DNA of 64,000 nucleotides, taken from the NCBI GenBank assembly GCA_024699855.1, contig JAMPIQ010000001.1:3038001-3102000 (forward strand), given 5' to 3'. Position 1 is the first letter of the stretch. Every line of letters starts with the position of its first letter. The notes under the pieces were generated by a model. It worked only from the letters and a program-made list of their open reading frames with translations. It made no database searches and was not told where the DNA came from. Both the position numbers and the translations under genes were made by a program. Positions 43,552-56,671 of this stretch are shown one piece after another. This DNA is from Aphelenchoides besseyi (taxonomy: Eukaryota > Nematoda > Chromadorea > Rhabditida > Aphelenchoididae).

Positions 43552-43851
43552 ATGGATCCCGCTTTTTATAATCTAACCACTATTCTACAAGTATATTCTT
43601 GGCTAATCGCACGAGAAATGTCGAGATTCTTGTTGGCCACAGTTTGTTTTCTCTTCAACGTTTTTGTTTTTATTTTGCTTATCATGTCAAAAGCAGTGGA
43701 TTCGAATCCCCGAACTGTTCGGATGTTTAAAATCAACCTCACAGTACACGACTACTGCTTTCCGATTCTGTGTTGTGAACCTAAGGATTCGGTACAACTT
43801 GTGTTTAGTCCAATACATCGCATTCTTTCTTTTTTAACCTTTAATCTATAG
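43552..43851 (+). pseudogene. Chemoreceptor-like (nematode serpentine receptor) exon, isolated
   Basis: Open for 99 codons from ATG (MDPAFYNLTTILQVYSWLIA). A first membrane segment (FLLATVCFLFNVFVFILLIM) is followed by SNPRTVRMFKINLTVHDYCF, which recalls the TM1-loop-TM2 start of nematode SRH/SRI-type chemoreceptors (residues after TM1, then an inner-loop N/P and a DYCF-like TM2). No further exons with the remaining membrane segments could be found, so it is probably a fragment. The resemblance is judged by eye only. Confidence 0.35.
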
Positions 43852-44599
43852 TTTGGTTCAAACGGTTTATGTTGTTATTTCGTGAATCTGGAACGCTAAT
43901 CTGAGTCTTTATGTTTTAATCCCGCCGAACCGGTGACATTTGACCTTCGCAAATCTCAAGTTTGGTTTTTCTAATACGGTACAACAAATGAATTTGCGTA
44001 GTTGCATAACATGTGTCCTTCAAATATGCCCAAACATACTCACAAGCTCTGAATAATAATAAAAAATTGTTCAGGAATTTCTTATTAGTTCTCATTGCAT
44101 GTTACTTCAAACTTTTGGTCTCGGATAAAGAAGCGAAGATTAGAGTTGAAAGATGCGTGATTTTGCACGATATTCTCATAGTGATGTTTTGAGCTCTATT
44201 TTCTGCTACACTCGAAATAGACATTTCATTGTCTGATGGCACATTGTTAACACATGTACCGATTTTTTAACAGACTCATCTTCGTCCGTTCGAATTGGGT
44301 TCTTATTGCGGATTAACTTGCAAGTATTGGAGATTAACGGTATTGAGGACAGTTGGTCGCGTTAGTCTGAATCTTAGTTGTGAATTGAACACTCGGTAGA
44401 CGACAATTTCCTCAAACCATTGAGCTGTCGTTTTTTGGAAAAAACTCAAACGCTCTTTCTCATCTGATTCATACTCTTTTTTATTCTCATTCATCATCTT
44501 CGATTTGGTCGAGTTCGCATAATCGTTAGCGTGTTTTTCTACGATATTCCTTTAAGATTGCCATTTTCAGTTCTTAAATCAAAATACGGGACCCGAAGG

Positions 44600-46093
44600 A
44601 TGTTATCCAATTATGTGATGTGTTTGGTTGTCGCTGTGGCCGGGATCATAATCAAATTAGGAGTTTTCGGCAACTCCTGGGTTATTTGCTCAGTGATACG
44701 ATCTAGACGCCCTCGACAACGTGCACGTTCATTGTCACCGTCAGATCGACTTCGAACTTACATTGCTCTTCTGGCGATCATCGATCTTCTTGTCATTGCC
44801 AACTTTGTTGTTCGCATTCTCTACGCTTTTCTTCCAGAAGCAAACACAGGTGAGGTTTTTGAACCGACAAAGCAAATATTCTGTTCATTTAGATGATCTC
44901 AGTTGCCAGATCATATTTGGCGTCGATCGATTAGCCAAATTCTCGTCGCTAATTTGTCTCGCTTCCATTTCTGTTGAACGATACATTTCAATACGAAAAC
45001 CATTCAATAGTCACGTTCGAAAACGTTGCATTCAATTGACACCGATTATTTCGATTGTGTTGTTAGCAGTCGGCATTGCGACCATCGGTCTTTTTGCTTT
45101 TGGCGGTGTTCATGCCAACAACAACTATACAGACTGCGAATTCGACATCAACGGACAATCACTGCTACTTGTTGCTCAATGGTCCATGGCCTTTTGTTTT
45201 ATGAGTGTCTTGTTGGTGATCACATCAAGTTACTGTCAAATTGTTCGACACGTGCGTCGGAAATTTCTTCAACGAAAAACTCGTGCGGTTGTGGCAAACG
45301 CACGATCTCGCCAACCGTTAATCTCAGAACCACGATGTAAGAAACGATTTTGATTGAAGACCTTCATTTCAACTTTCAGATATGCGAGAAATGACATCAG
45401 CAATCGTACGAATTGCGTGTTTCCATTTTCTTTGTTGGCTGCCAACTTGCATTTTGCAGTTGCTTCCCGATCTGTTTGATTCCGCTCAAATCGTCAACTT
45501 GAAACTTGTCGGCGAACAACAACTTGCGGATTTCAAGTCAACGGCAGCGATGATCGCAAACTGGTTGATCTACGTGCACTCAGCTCTTAATTGGGTCTTG
45601 TACGCAGCAATGAACAAAGATCTTCGTTCAATCATTCGGTATTAGAAACAAGAAACGTTCAGTGAATTGATTTTTCGATTTCAGAGCCACAACCGAACGC
45701 AGAAAACGATCAACAATGTCGCAGAGTTCATCGCCCAACAATCTTCATCGCAGTTTACGTAAACACGTTACCCAAAGTCTGCGCTTCTTCTATTCGATCA
45801 ATTCATATCGTTCGACTGCCGGAAGTTTTGACGATTCAATGACTGGACAACAAAACCAAAGTATTGAGAGTGGATCACCGGCGCCGGTTGCAAGATCGAT
45901 CAGTAATGTTGGCGGTGTTTCATCCGAAGGCTTATTCGGATTCAGAAACAATCGAGCTCACACTTACTGTTCTCCACGTCCTTCAAATGGAATCCCGGTA
46001 CTACGCAACAATGTTCCATCTCGACCAATTTTGGCTGCAATATTCTGTGCTAGCAATCGAAATGTTAAACATGCTCCAGAACGTTTTGTGTAA
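44600..46093 (+). CDS. Rhodopsin-like G-protein coupled receptor, 453 aa
   Basis: Exons 44600-44849, 44893-45336, 45380-45638, 45685-46093; 1362 nt, in phase. Seven membrane segments: TM1 with GNSWV (the GN..V motif), TM2 IALLAIIDLLVIANFVV, TM3 ending in SVERYISI (ERY for DRY), TM4 PIISIVLLAVGIATIG, TM5 LLLVAQWSMAFCFMSVLLV, TM6 CFHFLCWLPTCIL (FxxCWxP) and TM7 ending NWVLYAAMN in place of NPxxY. Cysteines before TM3 (DDLSCQ) and in loop 2 (NYTDCEF) can form the usual disulfide. A long Ser-rich C-tail of about 150 residues follows. The type fits the peptide/FMRFamide-like receptor group, and the ligand is unknown. The start ATG precedes TM1 directly, giving a very short N-terminus; an upstream exon is possible. 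Confidence 0.88.
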
Positions 46094-46771
46094 TTGAATT
46101 TGTTTCCTGTACATAATCACGTTCATATTCTCCCTCTTGTCATCATTATCATTTCAAACGGGTATTATTCCTTTGTATCTCATTAGTTTTACCTTCCTTT
46201 AAGTCTTGTCATTCTCTCTCTATGAACAAGAAATAAAACAGTTGAAGCAGGTTTTTTCGTCGAGCTCTTACGTCGAATCCCGTCTCTAATCCGACAGTCG
46301 TCAATCGTCGTGGCGAGTGCCAAGACATTGAGGTCATCAGAAACCGGAAGGAGATAACAGAATTTTCGAGACATAAAATCGATTGCGCGGCTAAGAGGAA
46401 GAATCGAAAAGTGACAGAACTAACGAGAATTAGACAAATAAATCTGCAGGATCAATGGCGATGGCCAAACAAAATTCGATGGATCAAGTGGTTGCGCTTG
46501 CTGGTTGATTGACAGACACAATAAGTTTTAATTAAACATAATTTGCTTACAAAAACGGATTCTCTTTCATTTACTGATCGTATTTTTAAGTCGATTTCCA
46601 ATCTCTTGAAACGTACAAAGAGCTCTTGGTTTGGAACTTGTACGCGATTTTACGACCCACAAACCGTTAGCTTTTTCTGCGGACGTTCAATTTAGCAAAT
46701 GAGTTTAGAGACGTGGTGGAGCAGAAAAAGTTTAGATCTTCAGTTTTTATTTAGACCACAGAGTTCGTGCA
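46094..46771. other. Intergenic region upstream of NT5C2
   Basis: 3' UTR of the GPCR and the promoter region of the next gene. No other feature recognised. Confidence 0.5.
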
Positions 46772-49523
<2,752 letters not shown>

Positions 49524-49610
49524 TTGGACAATCTCTAGCGTATAAATAAAAATCTGAGGTTTATTTGTCTAATAAAGTTATGGCAAAATCGTAAAACACC
49601 GGCATTTGGC

Positions 49611-52046
49611 TTAACCGTCTACTTTGTCGTATTTGACCAAAACGGTTCCTTTGTTCACGTTCTTTCCGGCCGCACAAGAAACCGATTCGATCTTGCAATC
49701 GAAGGGGGCTTTGAGCACGTATTCCATTTTCATTGCAATCATCACTACAAGTGCTTGACCAGCTTTCACGATGTCACCAACATTCACGTAAACCTTGTCG
49801 ATTACACCGGGCATTGGAGAACGAGCTTGTAGTTCAACATCACCAGCGGCAGCATCTTCATAGTCGGTTACTTCCAAAGGCAACGTCCATTCGCATTGTT
49901 CTTTACCGTAAACCTGAAAATAACATTGCATTGATGTTAATCGATTGAAAAGCGTGAGATTACATGAAAGCAAAGAAGCTTACCGCCAAAGTGTTTTGCA
50001 ATTGAACGCCGCGAACTTTCCGTGTTTTGTTTTTGTGTGTTAACGTAAATTCCACCATTGGATAGTGAGTATTCGATGTGGTCAAATGGATAACATTCGA
50101 AATTTGCACTTCAGAATTTCCAATCAACACACGTTCGATAGTCGATGCATGCGTTGATACCACCTGAGCTTCGACATCGATCTTCTCGTCCAATTTCAAT
50201 TTGATTTGAGCGTCATGATTCAAGCGAAAGAATGTCGGTTCACCAAACGGTCCGTTCAAACGATTTTGACGACGAGATTGAAGAAGCAAATGCGCACAAA
50301 CACCTTCTAGAATCGATTCTTCACTTCGGGTTTTGTCTTCTCGTTTTGGCATAAGCTCCGTTTCGTGATCTTTGATGAAATCGGTGTACACACGACCGCT
50401 AACGAATTCCTCGTGATTCAAACATCGACGCACAAAATCGACATTGTTTGTTAAGCCACCGATTTGTGTGTTAATTAAAGCGGAATTTAAACGTGCAATA
50501 GCTTCATCACGATTTGCACCGTGAACAATTACTTTGGCAATCATCGGATCATAGTGAACGCTCACTTCATCGCCTTCAACAACACTCGAGTCTACTCGTG
50601 CATTGGTCGGAAAGGATAAGAACTCCAATTTGCCTTAAAAATAAAATCGTCCACCAATGTTAATAGTTGAATTACCAGCTGCAGGCATGAAGTTGTTCTA
50701 AAATGAAGGATATAGCAGCGTTCAAACGATAAAACGTACTTCGCTATCCTCAGCATAAACACGAGCTTCCAATGCATGACCATTTAAAAGGATTTCTTCT
50801 TGTTTTAACGGAATTCTACCGCCAGATGCCACAATAAACTGCCACTCAACGAGATCAACACCCGTAACTGCTTCGGTGATTGGATGCTCAACTTGAAGTC
50901 GGGTGTTCATTTCCATAAAATAAAAGTCTTGAGTTTTTGGGTCCATCTAAAACTACCGGTGTAAACTTAAATTTGGTCTACGATCACTTACAACAAATTC
51001 CACGGTGCCTGCACCAGTGTAGTCTACTGCTTTTGCGGCTGCTGCTCCAGCCTCACCGATTCGACGTCTGACGTCCATTGAAAGACCGGGAGCAGGTGCT
51101 TCTTCGATAACTTTTTGATGACGTCGTTGAATACTGCAGTCACGCTCCCACAAATAAACGTAATTTTTGTGCAAATCTCCAAAAACCTAAGAAACAACAG
51201 AAGGCTCAACCAAACGTAGACAACCAACTTGAATTTCGACATGTCGTGGTCGTTCAACGAACTTCTCAATGATCATATCTGAGTTACCAAATGCCTGAGC
51301 TGATTCTGTTTGGGCTGATTTCAGTGCCTGATGAAAATCAGCTTCCGTTCGTGCGATTCTCATGCCCTTTCCGCCGCCTCCGCAAACTGCTTTCAACATC
51401 ACGGGAAACCCTAGATTTTAGTGCCGTTATCGATGCTTTCTACTCGACCTCACCAATTCGTTTGGCTTCTTCGAACAAAAGCTCCGTATTCTGATCGGAC
51501 TCATTGTATCCCTCGATCACTGGAACGTTTGCAGCAATCATGATCTTCTTCGCCGTGTTCTTCATTCCCATCGATCGAATTGCAGTCGCCGGTGGTCCAA
51601 TGAAAATCAAACCGGCGGCGTGACATTTTTCAGCAAAATCGGCGTTTTCGGACAAAAAACCGTAGCCTGGATGAATCGCCTAAAGAGAATCGAAACAACA
51701 AATTAAAATTGGTTACCTGAGCTCCGGAACGCAAAGCAACGTCAATGATTCGATCACCACACAGATACGATTTCAATGGCGACGGTTCTCCAATCAAATA
51801 CGATTCGTCCGCTTGTTTGGAGTGTTGAGCGTGACGATCAGCTTCGGAATAAACAGCTACCGACTCGATTCCCAGTTTACGTGCCGTTTTCATTACACGC
51901 AAAGCTATTTCTCCGCGATTAGCAATAACAACTTTGTTGATTGTTGTAGAAGCTGCTCGTCGACTAGAATACGCAAAAATTGATGGTCGAAGCAACATGG
52001 CTAATGAAGTTGAACTAATATGATTAGTGGCTATCTTTTGTGCCAT
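49611..52046 (-). CDS. mccc-1: Methylcrotonyl-CoA carboxylase alpha (biotinylated) subunit
   Basis: Leucine breakdown in mitochondria: carboxylates the biotin that the beta subunit uses on 3-methylcrotonyl-CoA. Exons (minus): 52046-51717, 51679-51454, 51410-51229, 51186-50992, 50946-50740, 50697-50676, 50633-49984, 49913-49611; 2115 nt, 704 aa. Presequence [19 protein letters not shown], then the biotin-carboxylase domain with [39 protein letters not shown], the ATP-grasp loop [12 protein letters not shown] and [19 protein letters not shown]. The C-terminal BCCP domain carries the biotin site [13 protein letters not shown]. The insert after the carboxylase domain and the overall length match MCCC1 better than PCCA or pyruvate carboxylase. 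One exon is only 22 nt (NNFMPAA). It converges with NT5C2 (about 90 bp apart). Confidence 0.95.
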
Positions 52047-52639
52047 GAGTTCGACAGTCGTCACAAAATGCCAAGTTTAATAAAGTTAATGGACAGAAAT
52101 CAATCCACTCAATTTGTAACCGTAGACTATCCTGAAATTTGCAATTTCCAATAACTTCTATTTTTGTTTTCGTTAACTATTTTCTTCGTGCTTCACAACA
52201 ACCATTTTATCGATTGGCAGTCGAATCTCACAGACTTAAGAGCTACAAATTGAGGTCTTCTTGTGTCCGTTTTTCTTCGTCGAATTTGCATCAAATCTAT
52301 AACATCGTTTGCAACAGCTTTTACTTCCACCTTTACTCCTCACATAGCGCACAATATGACGATAAAGATCGTTGTTTCTATTGGACTACAAACTACATAT
52401 TTTGTATTGAATGTTTAAAAGAATCCGTGATGCATTTCGCAAGTTTATTTACCTTGTAGCTTGTGAAAATTCAGGTCCTCATTTTTACGTATGACTTTTG
52501 GTTTCATGCACAGTCACGTCTCACTTCTGTCTCGCTTTGGATTTGCTTCTTTTCGCACTTTGAGTCGGCCATTTGGTACGCGTTATAGTTTTCGAATAGA
52601 CGTGGATTTCACTGCTGCATTTTAGGAGCTCGATCGAAC
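52047..52639. promoter_or_regulatory. Divergent intergenic region between MCCC1 and acyl-CoA thioesterase
   Basis: About 590 bp between two divergent starts, both of enzymes handling acyl-CoA. It probably holds both promoters; no specific site recognised. Confidence 0.4.
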
Positions 52640-54003
52640 ATGTCGACTGCTACTCCAACTGATGAGTACATGAAGAAGTTGATGAAAGTCGAGGAACAAA
52701 CGCCGAATGTTTATCGGTAAGACGATTGAGTCATCAATTTGAGTTTCGTTGTTTAGTGCCGACTTTCTTATCTCACCAGCCGGAAGAGGAATAGGTACAT
52801 TTGTACTCTAACTATTCACCAGCAGCTTAATCGTTCAATTCAAAAAGAATTTCTCGTAACTCGTGTTTTGAACATAGTGTATTAATAAGAATTGGCATTT
52901 ACTATAAGGGTTATGAACAGTTGCAGTGCTGGTGGACAGATAGAGTGCAAAATAGCGCTTATTTTGCAGCCTACGGTGGACTATTGTTCTCTCAATCATT
53001 ACAATCAGCCCAACATACTGTGGATCGAACCGTCTATGCTCCGCATTCCATGCACACATTCTTTATTCTAAACGTCGATCCATCCAAATCAGTCGATTAT
53101 CGTATACAACGAGTTCGTGATGGTCGAAGTGAGTAAAATCGTTCAGTTCATTAGTTTTTGTTTTGCAGGTTATTGTACTAGAGTGGTGCAAGCGGAACAG
53201 GATGGAAAGATTGTGATGTCGAGTCAAGTATCGTTTTGCAAGGTTTGTTCTTATACTGTATTATTCATTGTAGTTCCTAGAAAGAGGAATCATCAATCGA
53301 ACACCAAACTCCGATGCCGAAGGTCCTCGAACCGGAGAGTCTTCTGAGTTCCGTTGATTTTTGCCGAGCAAACCTGAAGAAACACGAGGATGGAGAAATT
53401 CGGTTGATGCCCGTATCACAAAAAATCATGGAGCTTACTATACGAGGTGCTGACGATGATCTCTTTGAAGTTGGTCTATGACAAGTAGTTCATAATTACG
53501 CTCAAAATTTTAGGTTCGTCCGTGTAGTCCAAACAAAGTAAGAAGAGTTGTTGTTTGCGATTAACGTTGTTGATTCAGTATTATGGCTTGGAGGAATCAA
53601 ATGTTGAACCAATGAGCTTTTGGGTGAAAACAAAATGCACGTTGAGTGATGATCGAGAAGAACATCGCTTTTGGTTGCCTATATGACCGATTTTTCACTT
53701 GCTTCAGTCGCCAATCGTCCACATTGCAGTCGCGGATATGTACCATCGATGATGCTTTCACTTGACCACAGCGTTCGTTTCCACGACGATGATTATCGAG
53801 CTGATGAGTGGCTTTTGTACGAGAATTGGAGTCCGTGGGCTAGTAAGCAAATGTGACACCCCGATCAGATGTTTAATGAGACAATTTCAGAATTTGGCCG
53901 CGCGTTTAGCGAGGGTCGTGTTTATACTCACGATGGACGTCTTGTATTGTCAACGAGTCAAGAGTCACTGAGTAGAACTAAAGGCGAAAAGTCTGTGCTT
54001 TAA
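52640..54003 (+). CDS. Acyl-CoA thioesterase, ACOT8/TesB type (double hot-dog), with one frameshift
   Basis: Hydrolyses acyl-CoA to free acid plus CoA; ACOT8 acts in peroxisomes. Exons 52640-52716, 52757-52794, 52970-53128, 53169-53242, 53281-53469, 53514-53537, 53579-53842, 53891-54003. Family blocks: GRGIAYGGLLFSQSLQSAQ, APHSMHTFFILNVDPSKSVD, YRIQRVRDGRSY, VSFCKEESSIEHQTPMPKV, VAYMTDFSLASVANRPH (the Asp of the triad), MLSLDHSVRFHDDDYRADEW, then STSQESL with the conserved Gln. The T4 run at 53669-53672 needs one more T to join REEHRF to VAYMTDF; with it the CDS is 312 aa. The C-terminus ends KSVL, not a canonical SKL peroxisome signal. A 24-nt exon (VRPCSPNK) and a 175-nt intron 2 stand out. 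Confidence 0.88.
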
Positions 54004-54103
54004 TTAACGGTAATAACTTGGTCTCGTTTCTATGGTTTATGGCCTATGTGATTCGCGTAATACATTAGTTTAAATAAAAGATATTTTATTGCGGTTTTTC
54101 GGA

Positions 54104-56055
54104 CTACTGAGCATAATCATTACCAATTGCTATCACATCGATTTCGGGTTTCACTTTGTCGTACAAACTTGGAAACGCACCATTGGCGTGATATTTTTCT
54201 CGAACTTGTTTGTACAACGTCAAATCAAACATCTCTTCGAATTCAGTTTCGGTCATGAAAATATCCGCGTAGAGAAAAGAGTAGCCACCAACATCGCGTG
54301 TGAATCTGAAGTTTCTCATATCGATTAAGCCATTCGTCGTGTGCTCACTTTTCCATGTCTCTCATTGCTTTGGTTGGATTATATGGCTGACGTTTTTTAA
54401 CTTGTCCGGGAGTTCCATAAACTCCAAGATCGTTGAACATTGCATAATTGGTGTCCGGAGTGAGCAAGCTTTGCGGTGGACTTCTGAACGTAATCTTTTG
54501 TTTATGATTAATCGACAACATTACCGTAATTGACCTTGTGCTCCACGCCGATGATCGTAAATTCTGCACGGATAAACAAGTAATGGAAAGGTATCGAAGA
54601 GTTCAATTGCCGTGTTTACTTGTTCTTTCAAGGTAGACAAAGGCATGACGATATCTTGAAATACCTTAAACCCAAAGAGAATGCAAATCGGGGGATAAAC
54701 TCACTTGTTTAGCAAAAGTCATCTCACGAATCGCTTTCGTTGTTGTAAACTTCAAAAACGCAGGTTTAGGCGGACACATCCAACCCAACAGTAAACTAAA
54801 ACAAATGTGTAGAGAGTTCAAATACAAAAACAAACCGAAACAGCGGATGATTACCAAACGGAATCATCGACTCAACAACCCAAAATATAGCGCGGTTGTG
54901 ACGAAGAAGATAGTCAGCAATAGGCACGTATTCGTCATTCTCGCAATTCAAAAACGTTTCTGTGTGCTTATAGAACCACGGTTTGTACCAAACGGCAATT
55001 TTATTGACCTTAAACAGAAATTATCGATAATTGAAAGTTCAATTACTTTTTTCTGCTTCTCGGATGTACCGACATCCTCGAAATTGCCGACCATAATCAC
55101 AGCATTTTCACGGCTATAGATCGTTGCCTCAAGAAAGTCTGGCGTTGCGTAGTTCTTGTCATTAGCTAAACTCAAATTCACATTTAGAACTTGACATCGA
55201 ATGCTTACCGCCCGAAAGTTCCATCATTTTTTCGCAATATTCATCTTGACTGTGAACCTGAAGTTTGATTAGCTGTTGTATGAATGACGTTCAAACTCAC
55301 CGGAATATAACGCAAATGAACGTACGGTTTAATTTTGATCAATTGCAACTCCAAAGCAACGAGAAATCCAAGAGTTCCATGTGACCAAGGTAACGTATAG
55401 AAAAGATCGGAATGTTCATTGTCTGCTATAACATGAATCAAATCTCCATTTGCAACAACAACATCGTAAGATAAAACGGTTTCCTGATACAATCCGGCGC
55501 GATGTGAGTAGGTGGTCATTCCAACTCCAAAAGCCAAACCGCCAGCCGTTGCATCTCCGATCTCAAGAGTTACTGCTAACGTGTAGCCTTTTGGCGTTAG
55601 AAAACGAGTAAGATCACGAACAGTCACGTTGGGTTCAACTTTGATTGTCAATCGTTCTTCATCCAGAGACAAAATGTCGTAAAGCGGAATTGGAATCTGA
55701 TGGCATTTATCCTGAAGTTCGTTTGACTCGGCAGTTTCTAGTTGAGTCAAACCTTTTGAAAAAATGTTGTTGACAAACTGAGCCAATTTGGTTTGGCAGT
55801 GCACATTGGTTTTCGTTCTGTTTCAGGCAACAAATTCCATTTCTTTACCGCTTCCTGAATTTTACGTACTCGTTTCGGATGATCGGCCGGAGCCGATCGA
55901 AATGTTCGTTGATACCAACACGAAAGTTGAACTCCTAAATCGAACAAAAAACTGGCGGGCAAACAGAATAAAACGATCACAAGTCCACGGTTATCCTCCA
56001 ACCATCTGATAGCTCGGTTTTTTAGTTTGTCCACAAAACCGTCTGATTTTGTCAT
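54104..56055 (-). CDS. DHCR24: Delta(24)-sterol reductase (DHCR24, FAD-dependent), with one frameshift
   Basis: Membrane flavoprotein that reduces the C24 double bond of sterol side chains in the ER. Exons (minus): 56055-55301, 55257-55209, 55189-55047, 55008-54836, 54795-54705, 54664-54525, 54483-54349, 54314-54104. N-terminal membrane segment GLVIVLFCLPASFLFDLGVQ. FAD-binding (PCMH-type) blocks: VEPNVTVRDLTRFLTPKGYT, AGGLAFGVGMTTYSHRAGLY and LPWSHGTLGFLVALELQLI. C-terminal blocks: VWYKPWFYKHTETFL, RAIFWVVESMIPFGNHPLF, LLGWMCPPKPAF and GGYSFLYADIFMTETEFEEM. The A6 run at 55759-55764 (T6 on the coding strand) lacks one base needed to join NWLSLSTTFF to SKGLTQLET; with it the CDS is 565 aa. 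Nematodes cannot make sterols but modify dietary ones, which fits keeping this enzyme. It converges with the thioesterase (100 bp). Confidence 0.92.
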
Positions 56056-56671
56056 TTTCTTTGGAAGTACTAGTCGAGTAGCAGTTGATTAAAAGCAAAA
56101 TAAGCAGCTGAAGGCGTTCAGCAGAGAATCGTCTAAATGTGTTATCAGCGAAAATTTGACCTCTAAAGTTCAAAGGTCGATTGTACAAAAAAGATTTCTG
56201 GTTTTGCTTTTCAAAGTTTAATTTCAATTATGCTAAACCATTGTGCTTTATTCTACCATTGCAATTTGACATCGGGTTATTGGGAGAGAATAACAGAATA
56301 AGCTTCGTGCTATAGTAATTCAACTTCTTGACCATCTTTTTTTGTTAATTTGACAGTCAAACCTGAAGTTTACTCCTCAACATTGTCCATTTAATAAACG
56401 ACAGTCAAAATGGAAGCAATAGAAAATATCCGGAAAACGAACTGACTGTAAGTGATATGATAGTACGCAGTTGAATTCGCGTAAATCCCAATTTGTTGTA
56501 ATATTATTGAACGACCTTGACGCATTCAACCGACACATTGACCTGCTGTGGTTCTGCGGATAAGACGAGAGCGATAAGACGGCGAAGTCGGCTGCTCATT
56601 TTCGCCATCCGACACGTTCACCACATTTCAACTCACAACTTTCCGACACGAGTCGATGTTTGATTAACGAG
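56056..56671. promoter_or_regulatory. Divergent intergenic region between DHCR24 and myosin VII
   Basis: About 615 bp between divergent starts. AT-rich with a GC-richer patch around 56560-56600; no specific element identified. Confidence 0.4.

Noticed and set aside
43690..43715. GGATTCGAATCCCC resembling a tRNA T-arm
   Set aside because: No A-box or acceptor stem upstream, and the stretch is inside a chemoreceptor-like coding frame.
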